Positions 1-8,385 of a stretch of DNA of 64,000 nucleotides are shown piece after piece. Both the position numbers and the translations under genes were made by a program. The notes under the pieces were generated by a model that did not search any database, had not been told where the DNA came from, and saw only the letters and a list, made by a program, of their open reading frames with translations. Source of the stretch: Terriglobus roseus (lineage in GTDB: Bacteria > Acidobacteriota > Terriglobia > Terriglobales > Acidobacteriaceae); NCBI RefSeq assembly GCF_900105625.1, contig NZ_FNSD01000001.1, positions 1,984,001 through 2,048,000 on the forward strand. The letters are read 5' to 3'. How positions within the stretch are numbered: the stretch's first letter is position 1; the number at the start of each line of letters is the position of its first letter.

Positions 1-2
1 TT

Positions 3-1184
3 AACGGCTTCTTCGCCGACGCAAGTAAGGTGAGCCTTGAAGCCCGCACGGAGCTTCACCGCTCGCTGACGGACCTCCTTCAGAAGAATGCTGCGGGCCA
101 GCAGGAGTTGCGTGATGCCCTGCAGCGCTCGCTCGCGACCATGGGTGCCGACCAGCGCGACGCGGGCGAAAAGCTGCGTGGCACCGTCGAGGCAGGACTC
201 AAGAGCCTCAGCGCAGAGAACTCCGAGAAGCTGGAACAGATGCGCATCACCGTCGACGAAAAGCTCGAAACCACGCTCAACGACCGCCTGACGAAGAGCT
301 TCGGCCAGGTCACAACTCACCTCGGAGAAGTCCAGAAGGGTCTTGGTGAGATGAAGGAGCTGGCGACCGGCGTCAGCGACCTGAAGAAGGTCTTCAGCAA
401 CGTGAAATCCCGTGGCATCGTTGGCGAGTTCCAGCTCGGCATGCAGTTGGAGCAGATGTTCTCGCGTGACCAGTACGAGGTCAACGTGGCGATCAAGGCC
501 GGTTCTGGCGAACGCGTGGAGTATGCACTGAAGATCCCGGATGGCGACCGAGACCACATCCTTCTGCCTATCGATGCAAAGTTCCCTCGCGAGGACTGGG
601 AGCGCCTCGAACACGCCTATGAGCACGGCACGCTTGAGGAGCAGGCGAAGGCCGGCATCGCCTTTGAGCGCGCCATTCGGACGGAGGGTAAGCGCATCTG
701 CGAGAAGTACATCGATCCGCCCAACACGCTTCCGTTCGGCATCATGTTCCTGCCAACCGAGGCCCTCTACGCCGAAGTCATGCGTAGACCGGGTCTGCAT
801 ACCGAGTTGCAGTCCTCGTGCAACGTGACGGTCGCTGGACCATCCAGCTTCATGGCCATCCTTACCAGCTTCCAGATGGGCTTCCGGACGCTCGCCATTC
901 AGAAGAAGGGCAACGAAGTCTGGAAAGTACTCGGCAACGTAAAGAATGAGTTCAACAAGTTCGAGCTGCTGATGAACAAGGTGGAGCGCAACGTCTCAAC
1001 GGTCCAGAACACGCTCAACGAGATCGGCACTCGCACCCGTGTGATCAATAAGAATTTGCACAACGTAAGTGAACTGAACGCGCCGCCTGTCCCCATGGCA
1101 TCGGGGTTGTTGTCCTTCGATGGCGCTGCAGGCATCGCGCCGCTGCTTGCCGCCACGAGCGAAGAGGAAGAGCCCGTCGCATAA
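3..1184 (+). CDS. rmuC: DNA recombination protein RmuC family (5' end outside window)
   Basis: RmuC-family proteins are implicated in limiting inversions and recombination at inverted repeats and carry a nuclease-like fold. The first ~110 residues are charged and heptad-rich (LEARTELHRSL, LQRSLATMGADQ), as expected for the family's coiled coil. The conserved RmuC core follows, with GIVGEFQLGMQLEQMF, LPIDAKFPREDWERL and FGIMFLPTEALYAEV. A GTG at 30 could serve as start, but the frame stays open back to base 3 (NGFFADASK...). Family members have more coiled coil and usually an N-terminal membrane anchor, so the true start is probably upstream of the window. The product ends in an acidic tail and a TAA stop. 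Confidence 0.9.
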   Translation, partial: NGFFADASKVSLEARTELHRSLTDLLQKNAAGQQELRDALQRSLATMGADQRDAGEKLRGTVEAGLKSLSAENSEKLEQMRITVDEKLETTLNDRLTKSFGQVTTHLGEVQKGLGEMKELATGVSDLKKVFSNVKSRGIVGEFQLGMQLEQMFSRDQYEVNVAIKAGSGERVEYALKIPDGDRDHILLPIDAKFPREDWERLEHAYEHGTLEEQAKAGIAFERAIRTEGKRICEKYIDPPNTLPFGIMFLPTEALYAEVMRRPGLHTELQSSCNVTVAGPSSFMAILTSFQMGFRTLAIQKKGNEVWKVLGNVKNEFNKFELLMNKVERNVSTVQNTLNEIGTRTRVINKNLHNVSELNAPPVPMASGLLSFDGAAGIAPLLAATSEEEEPVA

Positions 1185-1272
1185 CGTCTATCACCGTATA
1201 CGAAATACGAAGACAATGCTTCTAGGTGAGAAGCGATCGAGCAGGTAAAGGGGCCAGCCAGACGCCCAGCCC

Positions 1273-2598
1273 CTAGGCGGTCCGCAACGTTAGTGGGGCT
1301 TTCTCGCCGGTCTGGCGGAGGCGTGCCCGCTCCTTCTTCTGGCCGTACATGCGGTGATCCGCCAGGCGCATCAGGCTCGTCGCGTCGGTGCCATCTTCCG
1401 GAAAGAACGCGACGCCAACACTCGCTGATACCCGCGCCACGTTATTTCCGTAGGCAGGGCCTAGAGGCACCGGCAATTCCACGGCCTCCAGCATTGAGGC
1501 GAAAATCCGCTCTGCCTGCGGCAGAAGGATCGGGTGCGGCACGGGGCCCATGGGATCGTCGCCGATGTCGACGGCGACCAGGGAGAACTCATCGCCACCC
1601 ACCCGCGCCAGCGTGTCCGTTCTACGGGTTGCGTTTTCCAGATTTCGGCCGACGGTCTTCAGGAGCACATCGCCGGCGTCGTGGCCCAGTGTGTCGTTGA
1701 TCTGCTTGAAGCCGTCCAGGTCCAGGTTGAAGATGGCAACCCGGTGGCCGTCGCGGGCAGCACGATCCAGCGCGTTCTGCAGGCGGTCGTCGAACAGCCG
1801 CCGATTGGGCAGGCGGGTTAACTCATCGTGCAGTGCGAGCCACTGGTTGCTTATAACCTGTCGTTCCAGCCTCACCAGCAGAAAGCCGACGGTGATGATG
1901 AACTTCTGCATGTTCCAGAGTTCGTTCAGGAAGTCTGTCCAGTCCGGGTGAACCTCCGAGACCCAGGGATGAGCGAGAAAACAGCCTGACCAGATCAGAA
2001 ATCCTGCGACGACGGCGATTCTGCCTCGACTGCTGGATGGCAGTGTTCGCGCGAAGGCGATGGCGCACATCACGTACAGCAAGGCCAGGCTGAGGTAGGC
2101 CGCCATACGGAAATGCCCACCACTCGAGTAGATCGCCAGAGGAACCCAGAGTCCGGCGATGACGGCGTAGTAGGTCCAGCGCCGGCGCATAAGCAGACAG
2201 GTCAACAGGCCCCCAAGCAGGCCGAAGCCGATGAGTGCCTGGTAGAGCGCAACTGTACGGGAATCAAGCGCATAGATGGCGAGCATCGCCATGGCAGGAC
2301 CGATCGTGATGATCAGGAAAGTTCTGCTGCGCGGCATCCGACGGAGACCCGGTGAGGCCGAAAGCAGGAACATTACGCCCGCCAGCAGGTACGCATCCAA
2401 TGCCACCACATGAGAGACGCGGTGCACCGCCAGGCTCTCGCGCATGGTGTAAACGATGCGTGCAGCGCATTCCAGCAGGATGAGCAGCAGCCCAGCCGTC
2501 CACAGGCGCATATCGTCCCGCTCGCGCCGTCCGCTGAACATCAACACGGACACCAGGAGAGCCATTGCAAACAAATCAGGCAGTAAGAGGTAATTCAT
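1273..2598 (-). CDS. membrane-bound GGDEF diguanylate cyclase
   Basis: Predicted to make cyclic di-GMP from two GTP at the inner membrane. The ATG at 2598 gives 441 aa beginning MNYLLLPDLFAMALLVSVLMF. The frame is open further upstream to 2850, but that part is arginine-rich and unlike a membrane protein N-terminus. Residues 5-245 hold several hydrophobic helices forming a sensor module I cannot assign to a named family. The GGDEF domain starts at LHDELTRLPNRRLF (about 257). The active-site GGDEF is at 334-338, and an RxxD inhibitory site (RRTD, 325-328) lies exactly five residues before it, so product inhibition is likely. There is no EAL domain. The gene stands alone, convergent with the rmuC-like gene. 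Confidence 0.9.
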   Translation of the reverse strand: MNYLLLPDLFAMALLVSVLMFSGRRERDDMRLWTAGLLLILLECAARIVYTMRESLAVHRVSHVVALDAYLLAGVMFLLSASPGLRRMPRSRTFLIITIGPAMAMLAIYALDSRTVALYQALIGFGLLGGLLTCLLMRRRWTYYAVIAGLWVPLAIYSSGGHFRMAAYLSLALLYVMCAIAFARTLPSSSRGRIAVVAGFLIWSGCFLAHPWVSEVHPDWTDFLNELWNMQKFIITVGFLLVRLERQVISNQWLALHDELTRLPNRRLFDDRLQNALDRAARDGHRVAIFNLDLDGFKQINDTLGHDAGDVLLKTVGRNLENATRRTDTLARVGGDEFSLVAVDIGDDPMGPVPHPILLPQAERIFASMLEAVELPVPLGPAYGNNVARVSASVGVAFFPEDGTDATSLMRLADHRMYGQKKERARLRQTGEKAPLTLRTA

Positions 2599-2770
2599 TT
2601 CGAACCGGCGCCTGAAGGCTTTCCTTGGAATCCCTGAACATACCGACGATACGACTTCGAAAGGGGTAAAACGGATTGTAGCGTTCGTTTTGGTGCCGTG
2701 CGATTTATTTCCATGACGAGCTGCGTACGCTGCTTCGAGGCGCTCTCTGGTAACGTGGCATGAGCCTCTG

Positions 2771-2776
2771 TACACT
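2771..2776 (+). promoter_or_regulatory. possible -10 box for acpP-fabF
   Basis: TACACT about 120 bases before acpP resembles a sigma-70 -10 element. I see no convincing -35 at the right distance, so this is tentative. Confidence 0.25.
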
Positions 2777-2896
2777 AGGGAGCGGCCCGCACGTCGCACA
2801 GGGTGCGAAGAAGTTGGAGCTCGCAAAGCGCAGAATGGCTGGGAACGCATCCAACTTTCGCGGCACAGTTTGAGATTTGTTTAGGAGAAAAGCAAG

Positions 2897-3139
2897 ATGG
2901 CATCGGTTGACGAGAAGGTAAAAGGCATCATCGTGGAGCAGCTTCAGGTGGACGAGGCTGAAGTAACCCCCGGCGCGTCGTTCCAGGAAGACCTGGGCGC
3001 GGATTCGCTCGACGTGGTCGAACTGGTGATGCAGTTTGAAGAGGCCTTCGATATCCAGATTCCGGATGAGGACGCCGAGAAGATCAAGACGGTGAAGGAC
3101 GCAACGGACTACATCGAAGCGCACGCAAAGGCAAAGTAA
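2897..3139 (+). CDS. acpP: acyl carrier protein
   Basis: An 80-aa acidic protein that carries growing acyl chains on a 4'-phosphopantetheine arm in type II fatty acid synthesis. The attachment motif [18 protein letters not shown] is intact, with Ser37 as the modified residue, and helix II is the usual recognition helix. Length and sequence fit the housekeeping carrier rather than a specialised one. A purine-rich AGGAGAAAAG ribosome binding site lies about 8 bases before the ATG. fabF follows after 2 bases, so the two are surely co-transcribed. The product is cytoplasmic. Confidence 0.97.
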   Translation: MASVDEKVKGIIVEQLQVDEAEVTPGASFQEDLGADSLDVVELVMQFEEAFDIQIPDEDAEKIKTVKDATDYIEAHAKAK

Positions 3140-3141
3140 AC

Positions 3142-4410
3142 GTGGCACAAGCAACAACCATTCCCGCGCGGCGTGTGGTCGTAACGGGCATCGGACTCAT
3201 CTGCGGCATCGGCAACACCGCCCCTGCTGTCTGGGACTCTCTGATGGCCGGCACGAGCGGCATGGCGGAGATCACGGCCTTCGATCTTGAAGGCCATCCC
3301 GCCCGCTTCGCCGCGGAAGTCAAGAACTTCGATCCGCACGTGTTCATTGAGAAGAAAGAGGCCCGGAAGATGGGCCGCTTTATTCACTTTGCCATCGCTG
3401 CGGCCCAGGAGGCGATGGACCATAGCGGTCTCCAGGTGACCCCAGAGAACGCTGAGGACATTGGCGTCCACATCGGTTCAGGCATCGGCGGTTTCGACAT
3501 CATCGAGCGCGAGCACACCAACCTGATGAACGGTGGCCCGCGTAAGATTTCGCCGTTCTTCATTCCTGCATCGATCGTGAACCTTGCTGCCGGGCACGTC
3601 TCTATCCGCTTCGGCGCGAAGGGGCCAAACCAGGCAGCGGCGACAGCCTGTACCACCTCAGCTCATTCCATTGGCGACGCCTACCGGATCATCCAGCGCG
3701 GCGACGCGGAGGCAATGATTGCGGGTGGAGCCGAAGGCGCTATCACACCGCTCAGCGTCGGTGGATTCGCGGCCATGAAGGCGCTGTCCACGCGCAATGA
3801 AGACCCTACGCACGCTTCGCGTCCGTGGGATAAGGACCGCGACGGCTTCGTCATTGGCGAAGGCGCAGGCATCCTGATCCTCGAATCGCTGGAGTTCGCA
3901 CAGGCGCGTGGTGCAAAGATCCTGGGCGAAGTGGTTGGCTACGGCATGAGTTCGGACGCCTTCCACATGACGGGCATGGCACCGGGCGGCGAAGGCTGCG
4001 CGCGTTCCATGAAGAACGCCATCAAGTCCGCGGGAGTGCAGCCGGATGAGATCAACTATGTGAACGCGCACGCCACCTCAACGCCCCTGGGCGATGTGAT
4101 GGAGTCGAAAGGCATGGAGACGGTCTTTGGTGATCACGCACTGAGCCACAAGCTGCTGGTGTCTTCCACAAAGTCCATGACGGGCCACCTTCTGGGTGGC
4201 GCAGGTGGTCTTGAGGCCGGCATCACGCTGATGGCCATGCAGAAGGGCATCGTCCCACCGACGATGAACCTGGACAACGTGGACCCAGAGTGTCGATTGA
4301 ACTATGTCCCGAACAAGCCGCAAAATGCTCAGCTGAACTACGCCCTGTCGAACTCGTTCGGCTTCGGCGGCACCAATGGTTCATTGATCTTCAAGCGTTG
4401 GGATGAATAA
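3142..4410 (+). CDS. fabF: 3-oxoacyl-ACP synthase II
   Basis: Condenses malonyl-ACP with acyl-ACP in the elongation step of fatty acid synthesis. The product is 422 aa from a GTG start placed 2 bases after the acpP stop, so translational coupling is likely. The full Cys-His-His triad is visible: Cys170 in ATACTTSAHS, His310 in NAHATSTPLGD and His349 in KSMTGHLLGGAGG, with Lys344 in STKSMTGH. The C-terminal SNSFGFGGTNGSLIF motif is also present. The sequence is complete and typical. A hairpin terminator follows 18 bases after the stop. Confidence 0.97.
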   Translation: MAQATTIPARRVVVTGIGLICGIGNTAPAVWDSLMAGTSGMAEITAFDLEGHPARFAAEVKNFDPHVFIEKKEARKMGRFIHFAIAAAQEAMDHSGLQVTPENAEDIGVHIGSGIGGFDIIEREHTNLMNGGPRKISPFFIPASIVNLAAGHVSIRFGAKGPNQAAATACTTSAHSIGDAYRIIQRGDAEAMIAGGAEGAITPLSVGGFAAMKALSTRNEDPTHASRPWDKDRDGFVIGEGAGILILESLEFAQARGAKILGEVVGYGMSSDAFHMTGMAPGGEGCARSMKNAIKSAGVQPDEINYVNAHATSTPLGDVMESKGMETVFGDHALSHKLLVSSTKSMTGHLLGGAGGLEAGITLMAMQKGIVPPTMNLDNVDPECRLNYVPNKPQNAQLNYALSNSFGFGGTNGSLIFKRWDE

Positions 4411-4428
4411 ATACGGAACCTGCTAAAA

Positions 4429-4459
4429 AGAGAAGCCCGGCCATGTGCCGGGCTTCTCT
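4429..4459. terminator. bidirectional terminator between fabF and the convergent membrane protein gene
   Basis: A perfect 12-bp stem (AGAGAAGCCCGG / CCGGGCTTCTCT) with a 7-base loop lies in the convergent gap. The T run is better on the minus strand (TCTCTTTTTAG), so it may mainly end the minus-strand gene. Confidence 0.85.
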
Positions 4460-4481
4460 GCTTGACTGTCCTTCGGCCCGT

Positions 4482-5684
4482 TCAGCGCGCAGAGACCCAG
4501 AGCCAGGTTCCGCACAGGATCGCCTGGGCCAGGACTGTGGTCACCACGACCGCCAGGAACAGTTTGCGCTGTCGGGTCTCCGTTGCATCGGCGAATGCAC
4601 CGCCAACGAAGGTAAGCAGGAAGGGATAAGCCCAGACGACGGGAATGCTGCTGATTTGAGTCGTCTCAATCGGGAGAAGCGCCAGCGTCACGAGCAGCGG
4701 AACAGTGTTGCCGAAGTAGCGTGCCGGACGCAGCAAAACCATCAGCACCAGGGCGATCCCGGCCGCAGCCGTCACCGCGAGTTGCAGTGGATCGCGCACC
4801 AATTCCAGAGCAGGCATGTAGTCCAAGGTGAAGCGCCCCGCACCTCCAGTGAACACGTACGTGAACAGGCTTAGCCGGAAGGTGTACGACGCGAATACCA
4901 GCATCAACGCGCCGAACGAGGACACCAGCAGCACGGGGATGACGAGGGTGCGTCGCCGCTCTGCGACGTAGAGCATGAAGACTGCCGAAGCCAGCAGACC
5001 GAAGACCGCTGCCAGCAGGTGCGCGCACGCCGTCAGCCCAAGCGCCAACGTGAACAGCACAATTCGCGGTCGCCACTTGCGCGGCGGCCCGTACATGGCG
5101 TGCGCGATCCCGATGGCTGTGTAGATAACGGCATACAGGCCCCAGGCGGCCAGAATTTCGTTGTTCGGTGTTGTCGCATAGCGCAATACCACCGGCGAGA
5201 GGCAGTAGAGCGCAAGCGACATCGCTCCACCCACATTGCCGAAGAGTCGTCGCGTCACCCACCACAGGCCCGCGCCGAGCATGACAGCCGCCAGCGCGAA
5301 CGGCACCCGCAGCAGGTAGCGGGTTCCCACAATCTGGTGACGCAGGTCATAAACCGATCCGCCAATGGGGTCGGACTCCACCGTGGCATGACTCCGCTTT
5401 GCAGCGATCCAGTCTTCCACGCGCAGGGTGGTCACGTACACGCTCAGGGGCAGCGCAGCTGCGCGGTAGGCCAGCGTCCCATCGCCCTGCATGTTGCCGC
5501 AGGTGGTGAAATAGCCGGCGGCGGGCGCAGGCTTCTCCCACATCTCGCGGCCGCACAGGGCATAGCGATAGTCGCTCTCTGACAGCGGCGCGCGACCGAT
5601 GACAAACAGCGTTCCCGCAAAGAACAGCAGGAGGATTAGGGCGGCGATCTTCTGGGGCAATCCAAAGTGAAAACGAAAGCTCAT
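4482..5684 (-). CDS. polytopic membrane protein, GT-C glycosyltransferase-like
   Basis: A 400-aa protein with about nine to ten hydrophobic helices. The layout recalls ArnT/PMT-type (GT39) lipid-linked sugar transferases. A first membrane helix is followed by a loop with an acidic pair (SESDYRY), then RYLLRVPFALAAVMLGAGLWWVTRRLFGN and SPVVLRYATTPNNEILAAW, which match the shape of the GT39 region after the second loop. The strongest catalytic acidic motifs are not clear and the C-terminal periplasmic domain is short. The glycosyltransferase call is therefore an inference and the substrate is unknown. The gene is convergent with fabF and divergent from the next gene. Confidence 0.5.
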   Translation of the reverse strand: MSFRFHFGLPQKIAALILLLFFAGTLFVIGRAPLSESDYRYALCGREMWEKPAPAAGYFTTCGNMQGDGTLAYRAAALPLSVYVTTLRVEDWIAAKRSHATVESDPIGGSVYDLRHQIVGTRYLLRVPFALAAVMLGAGLWWVTRRLFGNVGGAMSLALYCLSPVVLRYATTPNNEILAAWGLYAVIYTAIGIAHAMYGPPRKWRPRIVLFTLALGLTACAHLLAAVFGLLASAVFMLYVAERRRTLVIPVLLVSSFGALMLVFASYTFRLSLFTYVFTGGAGRFTLDYMPALELVRDPLQLAVTAAAGIALVLMVLLRPARYFGNTVPLLVTLALLPIETTQISSIPVVWAYPFLLTFVGGAFADATETRQRKLFLAVVVTTVLAQAILCGTWLWVSAR

Positions 5685-5759
5685 GAGGCGGCACTTCGAG
5701 TGTACCGTCCACAGGCATTCGGCACCGAGGGGCCGGCGCTCCGCATTTATCCTTACAGC

Positions 5760-6209
5760 ATGGATTCGTTGGAGTTGCAGGTGGGCGCCGGTCGCCTAGT
5801 GAGTTACTCGCCCGCGCGCGAGTTGCCGTGGCGCGTGGTGTTTGAGGATGAGGGCGCTGCGGGGTACTGCTACGCCTGTGACGGCCGCCGCGCCACCGTG
5901 GACGAGGATTTTGACGTCACCGTCATGGACGCCATGCTCGTCTACAACGTGGAAGCCATGCAGCGCGAAGACGACGGTGACCGCAAGCGCCTGCTGACCG
6001 TCGAGTGGTCGCGCGACGGACAGCGAGCGGCGGTGAGACTGGATGGTGTGCCCCAGGTATTGATCGACTTTGAGCACCGCGAGAGCCGCTGCCGAAGCAA
6101 CTTTCCTAACTTCATGGACGACGGCCGGAACCAATGGCGCAGCGCTGACCACGCGTGGGATGATGCGGCGATGACACAGTTCGAAGAGGCCGCACTGACA
6201 GCCGAATAA
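5760..6209 (+). CDS. DUF2251-like cytoplasmic protein
   Basis: A 149-aa protein from the ATG at 5760. An earlier in-frame ATG at 5667 would overlap the divergent gene's start and is less likely. The segment WRVVFEDEGAAGYCYACDG followed by VMDAMLVYNV matches my recollection of the DUF2251 family, whose function is unknown. There is no signal peptide or membrane segment. It precedes the PIG-L/NodS/GT2 cluster by about 140 bases on the same strand, so it could share transcription, though nothing in the sequence ties it to that pathway. Confidence 0.6.
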   Translation: MDSLELQVGAGRLVSYSPARELPWRVVFEDEGAAGYCYACDGRRATVDEDFDVTVMDAMLVYNVEAMQREDDGDRKRLLTVEWSRDGQRAAVRLDGVPQVLIDFEHRESRCRSNFPNFMDDGRNQWRSADHAWDDAAMTQFEEAALTAE

Positions 6210-6353
6210 CTGCTAAGTAGGAAACCCTTCTTAGTCATCGCATGAACGGATCGCAATGCGAATTGATGCGGGGCGCACGCATCGCCGTCTGCTATCACGC
6301 ACAGTAGCCATGTAAGCGACGCTGCTTTGCGAGCGTGCATCACACGACTCGCT

Positions 6354-7055
6354 GTGATCATCTCCATCATTGACGACCAACAATGGCTTACCACGCTCAC
6401 GCAGGTGCCGGCATGGACTCCATTGCCCTTGCCTGCGCTGGTTGTTGCGCCGCATCCCGACGACGAAACCCTGGGCGCCGGCGCACTGATCGCGACGCTT
6501 CGTGCGCAGGGCATACCCGTTACCGTGGTGGCCGTGACCGATGGAGAAAATGCCTACGACACCTCTCCAGAGGAGCGTGAGCATCTGCGCCGCGTACGCG
6601 AGCGGGAACAGGCCGAAGCACTGCAAGAACTGGGCGTACGCGCCGACAGCGTCCATCGACTGCGCCTGACCGACAGCGGCCTGATGGAGCGACAGGAAGA
6701 ACTGACGCGACTGTTGCTTGGACTCGCCAGGGATGGCATGCAGATCATCGCTCCGTGGTCTGGGGACTTTCATCCTGACCATATGGCCTGCGCGCACGCC
6801 GCGGAATCTGTTGCGAATGCGAAAGGTCTGCCGCTGGTCAGCTATTTCTTCTGGACGTGGCATCGCGGCACCATCGATTTGCTGGCTGGCCTGCCCATGG
6901 GCCGTTTTGTACCGGACGCGGCCGCACTGCGGGCAAAGTCTGACGCGCTCGCCTGCCATCGCTCGCAGTTGGATCATTCGAGCGGCGAACCCATCCTGCC
7001 TGATCGCCTGCTTGGCCCGGCACGCTGGCCGTTTGAGGTCTTCCTTCAGGGATGA
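6354..7055 (+). CDS. PIG-L/LmbE family N-deacetylase
   Basis: Zinc-dependent deacetylases of this fold remove acetyl groups from N-acetylglucosamine-type substrates. The metal-binding motif PHPDDE is at residues 33-38 (GTG start at 6354) and the second motif HPDH at 140-143, so the active site looks intact. A TTG at 6327 is an alternative start; neither has a strong ribosome binding site. The stop overlaps the next gene's ATG by 4 bases, the first of three such overlaps in a row. In databases the same domain is sometimes fused to a NodS-like methyltransferase (recalled, not checked), which supports a joint role. I infer that it deacetylates the amino sugar that the next gene's product methylates. 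Confidence 0.85.
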   Translation: MIISIIDDQQWLTTLTQVPAWTPLPLPALVVAPHPDDETLGAGALIATLRAQGIPVTVVAVTDGENAYDTSPEEREHLRRVREREQAEALQELGVRADSVHRLRLTDSGLMERQEELTRLLLGLARDGMQIIAPWSGDFHPDHMACAHAAESVANAKGLPLVSYFFWTWHRGTIDLLAGLPMGRFVPDAAALRAKSDALACHRSQLDHSSGEPILPDRLLGPARWPFEVFLQG

Positions 7056-7657
7056 GCATTCTCACCACAACTTCCTCGGAATTCTTCGAGGCAAAGTATC
7101 GCGGGGGAACCGATCCCTGGAACTTTGCAGCGAACGCCTACGAACAGGCGCGCTATCGCACCATCCTCCGCGCGTTATCGCCAGGCCGATACCAGCATGC
7201 GTGGGAGCCCGGCTGTTCCGTCGGCGTCTTGACGGAACAGCTTGCAGGCATCTGTGAGCAGGTGGATGCCTGCGACTTCGCGCAGTCGGCCGTGGAGCAG
7301 GCGCGTGTTCGTTGTGCGGGTCTGCCGGGCGTATCGGTTTACTGTGCTTCACTCACCGAGGATGCGCCTATCGCGATGTTTGACCTGGTCGTGCTCAGCG
7401 AGATTGGCTATTACTTCACTGCGGAAGAGTGGCATGACCAGGTTGCGCGGATCGCGCACGCCTTGCAGCCCGGAGCGACTTTGCTGGCCGCGCATTGGCT
7501 CGGACACTCTCCCGATCACATCCAGGGCGGCGATGCCGTGCACGCGGAGCTACTCGCATGCCCCCGGCTCCTGCTCGACCACAGCGAGCGACACGAGCAG
7601 GCGGACAGCGGTTTCCGTCTGGACCGTTTCAGCGTTCGAGCAGGTAAATACGCATGA
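7052..7657 (+). CDS. NodS-like SAM-dependent methyltransferase
   Basis: A 201-aa class I methyltransferase. It opens with FFEAKYRGGTDPWNFAANAYEQARYRTIL, the N-terminal signature of the NodS family, which N-methylates the free amino group of a deacetylated glucosamine in rhizobial Nod factors. The SAM-binding motif I is AWEPGCSVGVLTEQLA, and the acidic residue of motif II is in VDACDFAQSAVEQAR. ATG overlaps the PIG-L stop (ATGA) and its own stop overlaps the next ATG. Coupled synthesis with a deacetylase makes a sugar amine the most attractive substrate, but that is inference. Confidence 0.85.
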   Translation: MSILTTTSSEFFEAKYRGGTDPWNFAANAYEQARYRTILRALSPGRYQHAWEPGCSVGVLTEQLAGICEQVDACDFAQSAVEQARVRCAGLPGVSVYCASLTEDAPIAMFDLVVLSEIGYYFTAEEWHDQVARIAHALQPGATLLAAHWLGHSPDHIQGGDAVHAELLACPRLLLDHSERHEQADSGFRLDRFSVRAGKYA

Positions 7658-8385
7658 CTACAGCTCCCTGGCATATGGCAGTGCTGATCCCGGCACGCGA
7701 CGAAGAGTCGCTTTTACCTCGCTGCCTGCAGTCGGTTGAGGCCGCTCGGGCGATGCTGCCAGCCGGTGTGACCAGCGATGTGATCGTCGTTTCAGACGGT
7801 TCCACCGATGCCACGGTAGATCTGGCGCGAGCGATGCTTCACCATTCGAATGGTGCCGTGCTTAACGCAGATGCCGGCAAAGTCGGTATCGCCCGGGCAC
7901 TTGCGGCTGAACTGGCTCTGCAACGCTACTGCGGAGACCTTTCGCGCTGCTGGCTGGCTAACACAGACGCTGACTGCGAGGTGCCGCAGACCTGGCTGCT
8001 GGACCATCTGCGTCTGGCGCAGCGCGGCTACACTGCCGTTGCGGGCATTGTCGATGTGGACTGCTTTGCGGAACATCATGCCCATGTGGAGACGAGGTTT
8101 CGCCTGACCTATCAGATCAACGAGGACGGATCGCACCCGCATGTACACGGCGCCAACCTGGGTGTTCGTGCGGACGCTTACCTTCTGGCCGGTGGATGGA
8201 ACGCGCTCGAAACGGCAGAGGACCACGATCTTTGGGGACGCCTGCGTACCGCAGGAACACACCTATCCGATGCGGCACTTCGCGTGGTAACCAGTGGACG
8301 CCGCGTGGGCCGTGCTCCCCTGGGCTTTGCCGGTGCGCTTGCGGCACACAACGACTTTGTCGCCGATAGCGAGAACGCCGCGTGA
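7654..8385 (+). CDS. family 2 glycosyltransferase
   Basis: A 243-aa inverting GT-A glycosyltransferase. The nucleotide-sugar part starts with VLIPARDEESLLPRCLQSV and VIVVSDGSTDAT. The metal-binding DAD is at 105-107 in LANTDADCEVP, and the acceptor-side ETAEDHDLWGRLR resembles the ED catalytic motif of GT2 enzymes. No transmembrane anchor is evident, so unlike NodC it is probably cytoplasmic and not processive. It overlaps both neighbours by 4 bases. Likely adds or supplies the sugar modified by the two upstream enzymes. Confidence 0.85.
   Translation: MTTAPWHMAVLIPARDEESLLPRCLQSVEAARAMLPAGVTSDVIVVSDGSTDATVDLARAMLHHSNGAVLNADAGKVGIARALAAELALQRYCGDLSRCWLANTDADCEVPQTWLLDHLRLAQRGYTAVAGIVDVDCFAEHHAHVETRFRLTYQINEDGSHPHVHGANLGVRADAYLLAGGWNALETAEDHDLWGRLRTAGTHLSDAALRVVTSGRRVGRAPLGFAGALAAHNDFVADSENAA

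Noticed and set aside
1293-1700. Plus-strand frame opposite the GGDEF gene
   Set aside because: Pro/Arg-rich shadow of the GGDEF domain.
5667-5759. Upstream start for the DUF2251-like gene
   Set aside because: It would overlap the divergent gene's start codon; conserved sequence begins after the ATG at 5760.
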